Below, piece by piece: positions 1 to 11,100 of a stretch of 64,000 bases of DNA; within the stretch, counting starts at the first letter, position 1; each line of letters opens with the position of its first letter. The notes beneath the pieces were generated by a model, which saw only the letters and a program-made list of their open reading frames with translations, was not told the DNA's origin and searched no databases. Made by a program: the position numbers and the translations under genes. Origin of the DNA: Tipula vernalis. Its lineage: Eukaryota; Arthropoda; Insecta; Diptera; Tipulidae. The stretch spans positions 458,815,995-458,879,994 of the forward strand of contig OY282558.1 of assembly GCA_958295665.1 (NCBI GenBank). Reading direction: 5' to 3'.

Positions 1-240
1 ACAGATATCAAAGGATGTTTGGTAATGACGCTTACAATTTTCTGATCCAACATTTTATTTCGAGTACCTTTCTTTGCTCTGGATCCGGGCTTAGGTGATA
101 CAGAAAGATTAAAATGAAATTTATTTTTTACATTTGTTACCGTATTATTGGAAACTCCGGCAAATTTAGCATACTCTGGACAATCCTTGTACAATCTAAT
201 TATTAAGTCACGTTTTTCTTCTTCTGATTCGTCCATTTCG
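1..240 (-). CDS. Tc1/mariner-type transposase, N-terminal DNA-binding part, cut by the window edge
   Basis: The minus strand reads from ATG at 238-240 open to the window edge, about 79 codons with no stop. It starts MDESEEEKRDLIIRLYK and contains a helix-turn-helix core around AKFAGVSNNTVTNVKNKF (about residues 23-41), followed by a basic linker (PKPGSRAKKGTRNK). The pattern 'EKR..I..LY... AKFAGVS..TV..V..KF' and a basic link to '..HP.IS' fits the first paired-like HTH of Tc1/mariner transposases. The catalytic DDE/DDD domain would lie outside the window, so it cannot be said whether the gene is intact. The codons seen carry no breaks. Calling it Tc1/mariner is an inference from recalled family patterns; another HTH-type transposase remains possible. 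Confidence 0.6.
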
Positions 241-1200
241 AAATAAATAAAAAAATGCACAATTTGACGTTTATTCGTTTTTTTTTTTCAATTGTTTTTC
301 TACAAAATAACGGTACTATTTTTTTCCTTTGCGCAGTAACCCATGAGATAATATAAATTTGGGAATCACAAATTTCATTCGGTACATATGGTATACATAA
401 TATATACTCAGGCATATTTGACATGATATCCACTATCCGAGGCAAAATGTTTAAGTGGACCGTATGTCCTATTTTACTTGATACCGATTTTAATTAAGGG
501 GTCTCAAGAACCGTCTTTTCTCTGAGGAAGATCCCATGGAATCAAATTGACGTGCTGTTCACTGTCTGTGAAAAAACTTTTAAGTCAATCCGTTTATTGA
601 AATTAACTTAGTAGTCTGTTCCAACTAGAATGCGCCTGTAGCGCCAGTCACAACATTTACAGATGATCTTTAACATTTTATTACGGATAGTCAACATTAT
701 GCCAAGTTAATCATTAGGCAATCAATTAAAGCTTGTGATTTGGGTGCCGGTTTAACATTTTTTTGGGTACGTAGATTTAATGTGATACCTTGAGGTATGA
801 GGTCTTATGGTTCAAACATATCCCAATTTACGCCATCATTTTGAATAAAAGAGGCGCACTTCAGTACTATAAACGAAGAGAAAATAAAATGAATGAAACA
901 TTTGAGCTAATAGCTAATTACAGTAGATTTTTGCGGATAAAACGACGTAAAATTATAGTCCCGAGCATTACTAAATCGGAATCCCTATTTGGCTCCTTGA
1001 TTCTCTAAAAAATAAGATCACGTGTAAACATGAAAAGTGTAAAAAGCGAAACTTACTTTTATGAGTTTGCAATTTTTTGTTATTATTTGAGAAGTAGTCA
1101 CATCGAAAAATGGCGAATTCATTAAAGCAAGTGTTCCTTTTTATAAGTTTTCACGTCTACTAATAATTTGCAAGGCGTTGGATTTGCGTGTGGTATTACA
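241..1200. other. AT-rich non-coding DNA, no gene seen
   Basis: Contains the upstream flank of the transposase ORF, including a long T run near 281-292. It may hold the element's terminal repeat, but with the other end outside the window no inverted repeat can be paired. Short ORFs here have no recognisable motif. Confidence 0.5.
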
Positions 1201-1206
1201 GAGATA

Positions 1207-1790
1207 GTGGTACATCGATATTTTCAGGGATTTTTTGAGGTTTCAGTTTCGTTTTCGAAATTTCATACACTTCGAAATTATTTGAGAGTTTCCATATTAT
1301 TTGAATTTTGCTTGGAGTTGAAAGTAAGCATAGCACTCAACTAGATTTGCTTACAGAAAAAAGATTCTCGAAGTTCAAGATTTTTGGATTTATCTAGATT
1401 TCCAAAATGATTTTAAGTTTATCAGAGTTTCTCTGCAATTTTCGGAATATTTCTGAATATCGAGATTATTCTAAAATTCAAAGACCGTTCTTTTCGAGAC
1501 TACTCATATTTCTTTATATTACTCAAAATTTGCAAAAGATTTAGGATCTAGGAGATTTTCCAAGATCCTCGAAGTTATCCGATATTTTCGAATATCCGAT
1601 ACTTTTGAAGGTTATTTGAGATTTTCTAGATTAGGTAGTCGCACTCTATTACACCCATGATATTATAGATTATTCAAAATAATTGAAGACCTTGGTAAAT
1701 TTTACGAGAGTACTTCAAATTTCTTTACGATATTATTGAAAATTGTTCGAAGTTACTTCATAGATTATTAGTGTTGAGTTAGTATTTTAA
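1207..1790. repeat. Degenerate short-period repeat rich in TTCGAGATTATT-like words
   Basis: The stretch is dominated by variants of TTCGA, GATTATT, ATTTTTCGAA and AATATC words at short irregular spacing. The same vocabulary, on one strand or the other, recurs at 7640-8190, 13820-14040 and 38690-39320. It carries no open reading frame of note and no precise unit can be fixed by eye. It looks like an old, diverged simple repeat. Confidence 0.45.
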
Positions 1791-1960
1791 GTTGTAACGT
1801 GATTATTTCACAATATTCATGGTTTTTATACATAGGCAGAACAAACGCAGATTTGTAGCAGACCCGTTTTGTCCCACAAAATTGTTTAAATCAACATGAG
1901 GATGAATATTCAAAATATTTAGATAATTTAAATTTTCTTTTATTTTTCTGTCGGTGAACA

Positions 1961-2132
1961 GGGGTCAGGCTGACCCCAGGCTTGTTTCAAGTTCAATTAA
2001 AAACTTTCGGACCAATGAATGTGCCTGATATTCCAGGAAAAAAAACGGATATAAAACGGTTGTGTTTAGGGTATTTATTATGGCCTGAATGTTTTTAGCC
2101 CTAAAACGTTTAACAGAGGTCAGGCTGACCCC
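1961..2132. repeat. Two near-perfect palindromes GGGGTCAG(G)CTGACCCC
   Basis: Positions 1961-1977 read GGGGTCAGGCTGACCCC, an 8-bp palindrome with a one-base centre. A second copy with one changed base lies at 2116-2132. The stretch between (1978-2115) is AT-rich. Palindromes of this kind occur near ends of some piggyBac-type elements, but I could not find a TTAA-flanked pair of ends, so the origin is open. Confidence 0.5.
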
Positions 2133-3044
2133 AACATTTTTTCTTACATTTTATATGTTAAAAACCGCAATCGTCACAAAATCGTGGGAAGCACAGAAAG
2201 GCACTTGAGGACACGATAACAGACGTGAAGCATAATCCACAATTTCTGATGACACGAATTCAATCGAAATCTTTTGTAACATTGATTCATTGGGGTGAAA
2301 TTTATAGTAGAGACAACCTTCGTTTGCAAATTGATGGAATAATTGCTACAAAGAAAGAAAACAGCAATAATTGGTATCATTTCTTATTAGGAGCTACAAA
2401 CCAAACATTATGAAGGATTCGGTCATAAATCAAATATAAACATAAGACCGGATGAATATTCGCTATTTTATGAGTTATAAAGAAGAGCGTGAGAATCGAC
2501 AATGTACTAGATTGAACAAAAGCCATATACCGGTGGTAAAACCAGCATTCTTTGCCATTATTGCAAGAATCCGACATATTCCAACCATGCAAAATTGTTT
2601 TATAAAATATACGGTATCAAAGAGGTGCTTGATTTAGTTGAAGGATAGACAGGCGATGCTTTATCAAAATTTACTTTTGTGATATCTGAAGAATTTATCG
2701 GCCATAAGGTTGGGATCAGATTTTTTAAATATGGCCCAACTACAAGAAATATTTTGGAATCAGCACCAAATGGCACACGTATATTTGTCGATTTTAATGT
2801 TAAACTGATTCTCCAAATAGTTCCTAATCGAAAATAGATTAAATCACATCCTAAAGAATATTCTTGGGCCATATTATTTGGGGTGGAGTTTGTTTTTCTA
2901 AATAAAATATTTACGTTAGTTACAATTACTAATTACTTAATACTAGTACATAATTGAAAGGATTCCTTTCTTTGCTTCACTGGATCGATATAAAGGAAAA
3001 TATTCGCCCACTTTCGCGTTACCATATGTTCAATAGGACAAAAA
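2133..3044. other. Intergenic DNA with possible decayed coding remnant, unassigned
   Basis: Several overlapping short frames (2225-2413 plus, 2452-2637 plus, 2600-2872 minus) look slightly protein-like but match nothing I recognise. A decayed transposon is possible because the palindrome pair lies just upstream. No domain motif, splice pattern or RNA gene can be supported. Confidence 0.35.
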
Positions 3045-3054
3045 CATATTGGCA

Positions 3055-3393
3055 TACCGAGCAAACGGCGCAGTGGTTAAAGCTGCGGCGGTTGGATCGG
3101 GAGGTACCGGGTTAAAATCCCTATAGGAGCGGGATGCAAAAGGAATTTTTCATCATCTGATTACTATCGGTGATGAAGATGAACACATCTATGACCCCCT
3201 GTTGAGAGTGCAGAATACATGGGCCGACTCACTTTTCATGTCAGCACTATAGGTCTATAGCCGTTTGTCCTCGATTTGGCTTAACTGCCGGGCTTAAAGG
3301 TAGGGCGGTAAAAGGGAACTGCGAAAGAGTTGAGAGTGCCTAGAGCCCCAGAACAGATTGCAGAGTTTCAAAGAGGAAAAAAAAGAGGAAATT
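3055..3393 (+). mobile_element. tRNA-derived SINE with target-site duplication
   Basis: The left end carries an RNA polymerase III promoter: an A-box-like sequence CGGCGCAGTGGT at about 3066-3077 and a B-box-like sequence GGGTTAAAATCC at 3109-3120, the usual spacing for a tRNA-related head. A roughly 200-bp unrelated body follows, and the 3' end is purine-rich (GAGGAAAAAAAAGAGG). The 10-bp sequence CATATTGGCA lies directly before the element (3045-3054) and directly after it (3394-3403), a target-site duplication expected of LINE-driven retroposition. Structure and duplication are seen directly; the SINE call follows from them. The family name and partner LINE are unknown. Confidence 0.75.
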
Positions 3394-3403
3394 CATATTG
3401 GCA

Positions 3404-3574
3404 CATTTTAAAAGTTCAGATCAATGTTCAGTGGTTTGAGGCTGTCTGAAATATTCCGACCATTTTTAAAGTTCTTCCATAAATTATACCATTCCAACTT
3501 GTTGAAAGTGTAGAAAATATTTGTTTGGTTCCTCTGGCAGTTTGCATTGCTGCTATTAAGTTTAGCGAACCCCA
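3404..3574. other. Short spacer between SINE and LINE
   Basis: 171 bp of AT-rich DNA with no recognised feature; its right part holds the target site of the next LINE. Confidence 0.5.
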
Positions 3575-3681
3575 ATGAATATTATCTAGGTTAGGTTAGG
3601 TTGGAGTGGCTGCTTACGCACACTTAGACCGGTCACGGTCCATTGTGATACCACAGGATGTATCTCCTTTTACCCCTCCTT

Positions 3682-4647
3682 TTATTGGAACCATTTCGAG
3701 CTACTTATGTAGCGTAAGACGTCCCGCACTTTACTGTTTTCGAGATCCGAGAGACAGTCCATCTTGAACTTACCTAAGTGTATGTGCCTTCTGAGAGCCA
3801 ATGCTGGACACGAGCAAAGGAAGTGGACCAACGTCTCTTCCTCCTCTTCGTCCAAGCAGCTTCTGCAGAAGTCATTAGCCTCCAGACCCAGCCTTCTTGC
3901 ATGTTCTCCAAAAAGTAAGTGTCCCGTGAGAATTCCTACGACCGTTCTTAATTCACGTCTGCGTAAGGATATTAATGCCCTAGTGCGCCCCAAGTCCAGC
4001 TTTGGCCAAACTTGTCTTGCAACTCTACAGATGATGGTGTTAGACCACCTTTCCCCCGCTGAGGATAGCGCCTGCTTCCCAAGTGCTTGTCTCAGCGCTG
4101 TAATAGGCCTCCTTAGACTTGCCCTTTCCGGTTGCAGCTGGAAGGTCGTACCATGCCTAGCAAGTTCATCTGCCCTGCAGTTCCCCATGACGCCCGAGTG
4201 ACCTGGGACCCAGACTACCTGGATATTGAAATGCTCACCCATCTCATTTAGAGATGAGTGACAACTCAACGCCACCCGTGACGCAAAAGACACCGATTCT
4301 AACGACCGGATCGCCGCTTGACTGTTCACATAGATTGTGATATCGTCTGAGGATAACACATTATGTTTCAACCACGTCATGACCTCCTCAATCGCTACGA
4401 CTTTAGCTTGGTACACGCTGCAGTAATCAGGGAGACGAATAGAAATATTTACATTTAATTTGTCACAGAATACTCCAGCTCCTACTTTGCCGTCTAGCTT
4501 GGAGCCATCTGTGAAGAATTGCAACGCTTTGGTTCCCGATAACGGTCTATCCCTCCAGGATTCCCTTGAAGGGAAGGAGGTCCGAAATCGCTTCTCGAAG
4601 CGTAGAGTAGGTTTAATGTAGTCAAGATTCGCCAGCTCATCCTTCAA
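3682..4647 (-). pseudogene. LINE RNase H and C-terminal zinc-knuckle region with substituted catalytic residues
   Basis: The 321-codon frame holds an RNase H fold: FFTDGS (Asp at about residue 47), the QA(x)VVAIEEV helix, IYVNSQAAI, and the end motif VWVPGHSGVMGNCRADELA (His about 150, Asp about 160). The usual glutamate in the QAE helix is Lys (about residue 82) and the usual aspartate in the 'DSQ' strand is Asn (about residue 108). Two of four metal-binding acids are therefore lost. A Cys/His cluster (FCRSC ... H ... C) follows at about residues 260-280, as in LOA and I LINEs. The upstream frame is linked through a stop or shift near 4650-4676. Confidence 0.8.
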
Positions 4648-4675
4648 CGATCTAACAATAGTGGAGTGTCCTATA

Positions 4676-6301
4676 CTAAAACACCTCCACTGAGAGACGG
4701 CTGTTGTTTATTCTCTCCAACATGTTGGGCTTCCAACTAAGCTTACTGTCCAAGATAATGCCCAGATATCTAGCTCTGTCAGTAAAAGCAAGTCTCGTGC
4801 CATTTAAGGTAGGAGGGACAACTACCGGGATTTTGTATTTCTTAGTGAAGAGTACCAGCTCTGTCTTGGACGGGTTAATACCAAGTCCACATTTACCAGC
4901 CCATTTCGTAACGATGGTAAGCGCATTCTGCAATACGTCTACAATCGTGCCCAGGAATTTCCCGGTAACAACTAAAGCTACGTCATCTGCGTAAGCGATA
5001 ACTTCAATACCCTCTCTCTCCAATTCAAGTAGTAACCCGTTTACCACTATGTTCCAGAGAAGAGGGGACAGAACTCCCCCCCCCCCTGCGGGGTTCCCCT
5101 AGTTACTCGCCTCTTGATGGTGGAGTCCCCCAACTTCGAGCTAACAATCCTGCTTCCCAGCATATAATTGATTAACCCTATCAGAGGAACGTCCACCTCC
5201 AAAAATGACAATCCCTCCTTGATTGCCTCCGCTTTCACATTATTAAAGGCGCCTTCTATATCCAGGAAAGCCACCAAACAGAATTCCTTCGAACTAATCG
5301 ATTTCTCAATCGTACACGATGAGAGCCGATGACGATGCCCACTTCCTGGCACCTATTTTATCTCTGATGTATATATCCAGCAGCCTTTCCAAGGTTTTCA
5401 AAAGAAAGGATGATAGAGTTATTGGTCTTAGGTCCTTAGGATAGATATGTGAGCTTTTCCCCGCTTTCGGTATAAACACCACATTGACCTCCGTCCAGTA
5501 CCTAGGAATATAGCCCAGCATCAAACACCCTTTGAATATAGCTTCCATGTAGGGAAGAATAATTACTGAGTTGTTTTGAAGTTCAGCTGGTATAATTTGA
5601 TCCGGACCAGCCGATTTAAATGGTTTAAAACCCCTCAGTGTCCATAGGATCCGTTTTCTGGTTACGATATCCTCTGGGAACACTGACAGTGACTCCTGAT
5701 GATTGTTACGCACCAACAGGTCTTCAAAGCTCCCTGGGAAGTGTGTCTCGAAGAGAAGCTCCAGAGACTCTCCACTAGAAGCTGTCCAAGATCCGTCCGG
5801 TTTTATCAAAAAACTGGGACTAGACGTACTTTTGGAAAGAATCTTTCTAAGACGGGAGGTTTCGGATACCCCTTCCATTTTATCACAGAAGATTCTCCAA
5901 GACCTCCTTTGTGCCTTTCTTAATTCTTTCTTATAAATTCCGAGTTTCTCCTTATAGGAGTCCCAATCCTGAGCCTCTCTTGTATTTTTGGCTCTATTAA
6001 AGGCTGTCCTACAAGCCTTCCGATAGGCTTCCAGTTCCCTGGACCACCATACCGGTTTTTGTCTACCCTTAGGTTTAGCCAGTGGGCAGGCAGCACGAAT
6101 GGATCGGTTGCATGCGCTAGTAACGCTAGCCACCATGTCCTCCAGCCCCCTAACGGTCGTCGGGGGCTCCATAGCCCTCGTCGGTAACATTTCCTCCAAT
6201 AATTCCCCATATTTGCTCCAGTTGGTCCTTCTAGAGTTCCTGAAGGCTTCCCGGGTAGCAGGGTGAATATCGAGGCTATAGGTTAAATATCCACCCTCCA
6301 A
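4676..6301 (-). pseudogene. LINE reverse transcriptase, broken by frameshifts
   Basis: The N-terminal RT frame (6301-5306) includes the leader RRTNWSKYGELLEEML and the finger motif KSAGPDQIIPAELQ. A second frame (5352-5047) carries FLDIEGAFNNV, RT motif A, and then TPQGG. A third frame (5047-4676) carries the catalytic AYADDVALV box. The shift near 5310-5350 is one break. The second lies exactly at a run of ten or more C on the plus strand (5079-5088), where the normal 'QGG-V-LSPL' text falls out of frame. That break may be a true indel or a sequencing slip in the homopolymer. The protein would copy element RNA at the nicked target. Confidence 0.8.
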
Positions 6302-6900
6302 TTTTTAACCATTTGAAGAATATTATTTGAATCAAGGGTCACGTCTAGAACCTCCTGCCTGTTACTAGTAATAAATGTGGGTTCTCGCCCAATATTACAC
6401 ACTGCAAGGTTAGTACTCAACAAATAATCAAAAAGCGACTCACCCCTTTCATTAATGTCCGTGCTACCCCAGATAGTGCGATCCGCATTAGCATCAACTC
6501 CCAGTACCACACCTACCTTTGATTGTTCCGCTTTACGGATCAGCTCCTCCAGGTTATCCGGAGGAACCTCCTTCTCCCGGTCCATGTAGGCTGAAACTAG
6601 CCAGAATCTACAAGTGCCTACTTCCAGGCTAACTGCAGTAGTGTCACCATTGCTGTATTGAGAGAGAAGGAAAAGATTAATATTATTTTTCCCAAGAATA
6701 CAAGATCTGATCTTCCCAGACTTACTAGAGGATATAATTTTGTACCCTTTGGTTCTGAGGCCACAGATCCTGTTATTGTTAATCCAAGGTTCTTGGATTA
6801 GTATGACATCCTCACCCGAACTAGTCAGCCTGAGGAGTAGAGCTGCCGAAGCAGCCTTAGAATGGTGAAGGTTAATTTGAGTTATCTTAATCATAACCAT
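6283..6900 (-). pseudogene. LINE endonuclease domain (APE-type), C-terminus lost
   Basis: This 205-codon frame begins MVMIKITQINLHHSKAAS, the typical start of ORF2 in R1/LOA-type LINEs. Endonuclease landmarks follow in order: the glutamate motif (LIQEPW, about residue 37), the active-site strand LGVDANADRTIWGS (about residue 133) and a LDVTL strand. The terminal SDH motif expected in the last endonuclease strand is not present before the frame shifts near 6290; the sequence jumps from NWRV to the RT leader. The same step appears abbreviated in the 34-kb relative. It would have nicked target DNA for primed reverse transcription. The lost SDH histidine makes cleavage unlikely. Confidence 0.75.
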
Positions 6901-6997
6901 TTAACCTCTACCCACCTCTATGATAAATTCCTGCTACCGCAGGAATATTAATTCCCGGTATTTTGGGATGCGCCGGATACGCCCGTCTCGCCACCCC

Positions 6998-7602
6998 TCA
7001 TACCCTCTGTAGAGGACTTGTCAGTGCCCCCCGTCTGGCCGGGCTGCCGACATCCTCCTCCATCGGTACACCAGCTCCTTCGCTTATGTGCTCCTCCTCA
7101 TCCTTCGAGAGAGTCCTTGCCCTACCGAGGTCGCCGGATTCACTCTCCCCCCTACCCTCAGCTTCTCCCCCCATGCTGCTGGTACCCCCTTCAGGCCTGG
7201 GCGGGTTGCCACCATCCTCCGGTTGGCCTCCCGTACGCCCTTCCGCCCCATCCTTATAAACGTTGAGAGTAATTGACCCGAAACCGAAGTCAATTACTCC
7301 CTTCGTTTTGTGAAGGAGGGCAAGGGACTCCTTATTTATTACCATGATTGATAATTTCGAGCCCCCCTTCGCCTCCTCCTGCTTGACGATCTTCCAATTT
7401 CCGGTCGGAAGATCCGGGTTACTGGCCTGAATGATTTTCAAAGCCCCGTCAGGGCTAGCCGGTTCTGATGGCAGCCAGACACGTGCCCTCGGCCTGCTGG
7501 CAATTTCCTCCCGGCTAACTGCCGCAAGCTTTGCGCCTGGCCACACCTCCCCTACTTTGGCTATAGCCTTTTTGTAAGGATCCACAGATCTAGAGTCCGA
7601 GC
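6998..7602 (-). pseudogene. LINE ORF1 (DUF4780-like), truncated at the 5' junction
   Basis: An open frame runs from the element's 5' junction (7602) to a stop at about 6998, roughly 200 codons. There is no ATG at its beginning, so the N-terminus was lost on insertion. Around codons 30-110 it has the pattern RARVWLPSEP, ALKIIQASNPDLPTGNW, KIVKQEE and SLSIM-like strands that I associate with DUF4780, a domain common in fly LINE ORF1/gag-like proteins. The C-terminal third is Gly/Glu/Pro-rich and acidic. No CCHC knuckle is visible. It presumably bound element RNA. The assignment to DUF4780 is from memory of the family; a profile search would settle it. Confidence 0.65.
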
Positions 7603-7616
7603 ATGAATATTATCTA

Positions 7617-8190
7617 AAATTTAGGACAAAGTAAAACGTTTTCCTGGACGCCCGCGAAAGGTTAAAAACCTAGAATATATCCGAGGAAACCAGGACGTCT
7701 GGTCATCCTACTCGTAAATCATGTACCTCTCGTACATTTCGAGTTACGAATTTCGACAACTGATCAGAATTGCAAAGAAACTTGGTTATGTAAGCATTAC
7801 GAAACCTCAAAATGTCTTACGAGGTTTTATGATTATTTGAGATTTCTTTCGGACTGGGTGTTCTGTATACATTTCTGAATCTAAATTTCCAGGTTTGATT
7901 AGCGTTAACTTCTGATTTCGTGATGCTTGTATGATGTTACAGGCTCTTATTCTGAATTTATGGGGTATATTCGTGTTACTCTATATTACTCGAAATTTCC
8001 AAGGAGTTCAGTTGCGCGATGTTACAAAACTACTTAGTGATATTTCGGGATTATTGAAATTTCATGGCATTTGTCGACGATTTTGTGCTTTTCGTTATTT
8101 GCCTATAGCGTTGAGGTATAGCAGTTAAGAAATAGTTAGATGTGACTTTGTCGAGAATGTTTGAGAGTTAATTTATAAATAATTTTGGAT
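7617..8190. repeat. Degenerate TTCGA/GATTATT-type repeat, second block
   Basis: Words such as ATTTCGAG, GATTATTTGAGA, TTACTCGAAATTT and TTCGGGATTATTG recur without a fixed period, as at 1207-1790. Two short frames here have no motif. No gene is supported. Confidence 0.4.
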
Positions 8191-11100
8191 TTATCCGGGT
8201 ATTGTTCATTTCAACACAGAATTGTGTTCCTCCAATAACCAGTTGATCGATTTTAGAGTTTCTGTCTTTACTAAATTAGCTGTAGAAAATTTAGCAAAGA
8301 CGAAACAGCACTACTTAGCATTTATAAACCACTCACGATATTATCACATAATTCGGGCAGGACCTAATTATAGGATAACGATATCCATCATGTCTTGGTT
8401 ATTGTTTGACTTGTAAATAGCTTCCCAGTTCCAAATCACGATACTAAAAACGAACAAACGCGTCTATCATTTTGAATATTTACTAGGTGTATTCTACTAC
8501 TCTTCTACAAAATTTCAATTGCTTGTCAATTAAAGTGATTGTTTTAAAAATTAATTCCTTTAAGAAAAATTGGCAACAAATACCGGATTACTGTTATCTT
8601 GTAGATTCACCGCAACAGTAATTCCAAATTTATGTGTAACATATTCTTAGCAATTTAAATTTTGAATGGTATTTTAACAATAATTGCATTTCTTTTGTTC
8701 AATTTAATAACTTTTTGCTCTTAAAAAAAAATTTAACGTTTATGTCCATTAAATAAGATAATGCGCGTGTCCTCATCTCAAGATGTGCGCCCATATGCAA
8801 CATTGTGAAACATTTTTGGTTAAGCATTTTTCGATCGCAAATTATATTTTTTTATTGATTTTAAATTAAGTTGCTGCTGATGTGGTAACTACCTGTAACT
8901 ACCTGTATTCGCGACAATAATATTTTAATTCTTTTCTTATCAATAAGACATTATTATTTACTTAAATTGGCGCGCACACACACACACATACACACACAGA
9001 CTCAAAAAAATAAATACAACAAGACAACACAATATTTAAATTTATGCGAACGATTTGATTCGGCGCACAATATAATAAAGTTGTTGATCGATACATTTAT
9101 TGCAGATGAATTAAATCGCGTTTGTACCGTTATTTATTTATTTTGTTCTTTTTTTTTTTAAATTTAATATTATGCATTGTTTTTTAATGACTTCAAGTTG
9201 AGATCATGTATAATAAAGGCTGTTGTAACTGTCTCAGATGCGCGGTTTGACATGTTTTATGCGCGTATTTCACACTAAAGATGATTCGTGACCGCCATAT
9301 GTTTATGTATCTCGATCACATCGATCTTGTTCGACTGTCGCGCATTTACAACAAATTCTTTGCCATGAAGTGAAACTTGATATTTCAATAAATGGATTTG
9401 GGACATACGCTTTTAAAACAAGCAAAAAAAAAATACAATACAGGAAGTTTGCATAAATATGATGCGCTGCGACTGCGTGTATTTCAAGAATTGTATGTTT
9501 TGAGATAAAAAAACAAACTAACACGAGATCTTGAGATTTTGTTATTGTGTTTTGTGTTATCTTTGTGTCGGAGATTTTTGTTAATTTTTTTTTTTTTATT
9601 TTTTATTGTCAACTCGCAGTCTATAAAACAGTGCATACGTATACGGCAGCTAGACACAAGACTTTTATCTTCTTCCTATTTTTTTCTGGCAAACAATTTT
9701 TTGTGTGTAGGCATATGCGAAGGAGATGAAAATAGAAGGAAGGACATGAAATGCGTATGTAAATATTTGGCTAAATGGAATAAAATTGGATTTTTATGCT
9801 TTTGTTGAATTGGAAATGAAAAAAAAAAATTGTTTGTATGTTTGTTTGTATATTTGCTAACCATGGTTTGTTGATTTTTATATATGTTTTATGTTGATCT
9901 AGGCAACATTTACTTATTATTGTGTTGAGATTTTTTCTTTCGTTGTACATTTTCAATGTCGTAAAAATTTCAATTTCATTGATAATTTTTATTTCGGCGA
10001 TTTATATTCTTGGCTAAATAGAATAATGTTATTTTATTTGTTCGAATTCAAAATTTCAAACAACACTTGAAATTTGTGGATCTCACTTGAACTTTTGGAT
10101 ATACAGTTGGCTATATGCACTTGAGTAGAATTTTTTTTTATTTCTTTACGTGGCAATGGCTTAGTGTCAAAATGAGTTTCTATTTGAAAACATATCTCTC
10201 GAACGCCTAAAAAATACTCGTCTAAACAGGTTGCATAAGTTCCGCTATTCTAAGGGTCGGTAGTCGGATAATTCACTTGTGGAAAAACAACTATTGTTCA
10301 ATTCTATCAGTAAACGTTCCGTTATTTTGTTGTGAAGTCTAAATGAAGTTCTGACTTCACACCCTGAACTATAGCATTCACATTATATTTTTTCGCTCAT
10401 TAGGTCGTGTTTCAAGAAGATTCATTCACAACAAAGCAACCCGTTGTTTCACCTTAAGTACCAGCACTACCAAAATGTATCGCCAAATAAATCTCAAAGA
10501 TCTGTCAGAAAATTGTTATGTTGACAATTTTTTGGATCCGGGAATAACATTTTTTTCGAAACAATTCATCTATGTCAAATCATTAAATCTGGTAATTATA
10601 TTTAAGACACGGAATATAAAAGGTCTAATGTTTTATTAGGACTAACTGACAATCCAAACCTGCCCTCTGCTCCTTATTGAAAAATTGCCTAATTCGATAT
10701 GACCAAAAGTGTCCAACGATCAGGCCATTAAATCACGTGTTCACAAATGCATATTACAATTTTCATCCTAGAACTTGCATAGGCTGAAGCAAATTTGATT
10801 TGAGTAATCGAGCGATCTAAATGCAAGTTGGAATATGGCTTGTTGATTATTGCTATTGCTACTGAAACGTTGTCTTTATTTGGTATTAATCGCTCCGGTT
10901 ATGAGTCCAATTGAAGTGACTTTGTTCTTCATAACATGTTTAGAGCAGCATTCCTATGACATCTGTATTGGTGAAGAAAAGCGTCACATTCCGTGAGCGC
11001 AATTCTCATCAGTTTCTTATTTTTAGTGTAGCAAGCCGTTTTCATTGACAACAAAGTTGGCAAATAGATCGAGACCAGACACAAATTCTTGTCTAAGGCT

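Larger units (their letters stand above)
3589..7602 (-). mobile_element. LOA/R1-group non-LTR retrotransposon, 5'-truncated, target duplication on both sides
   Basis: The 14-bp sequence ATGAATATTATCTA is present at 3575-3588 and again at 7603-7616, marking the two ends of a single 4014-bp insertion. Read on the minus strand the order is ORF1 with a DUF4780-like region, AP-type endonuclease, reverse transcriptase, and RNase H followed by a zinc-knuckle-like motif. That order, together with RNase H, fits the LOA/R1 side of LINEs. The 3' terminus reads CCAACCTAACCTAACC on the minus strand. The 5' end runs straight into ORF1 with an open frame and no ATG, so the copy is 5'-truncated. Four or more frame breaks show it is dead. 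Related pieces lie at 34075-34975 and 42165-42925. Confidence 0.85.

Noticed and set aside
3589..3610. GGTTAGGTTAGG resembling the insect TTAGG telomere repeat
   Set aside because: Only two to three units, at the exact 3' terminus of a LINE with target duplications; the related copy at 42.9 kb ends in the same text. Flies also lack TTAGG telomeres.
7018..7266. Pro/Ser-rich plus-strand frames over the LINE ORF1
   Set aside because: They are antisense to the Gly/Glu/Pro-rich end of ORF1 on the minus strand.
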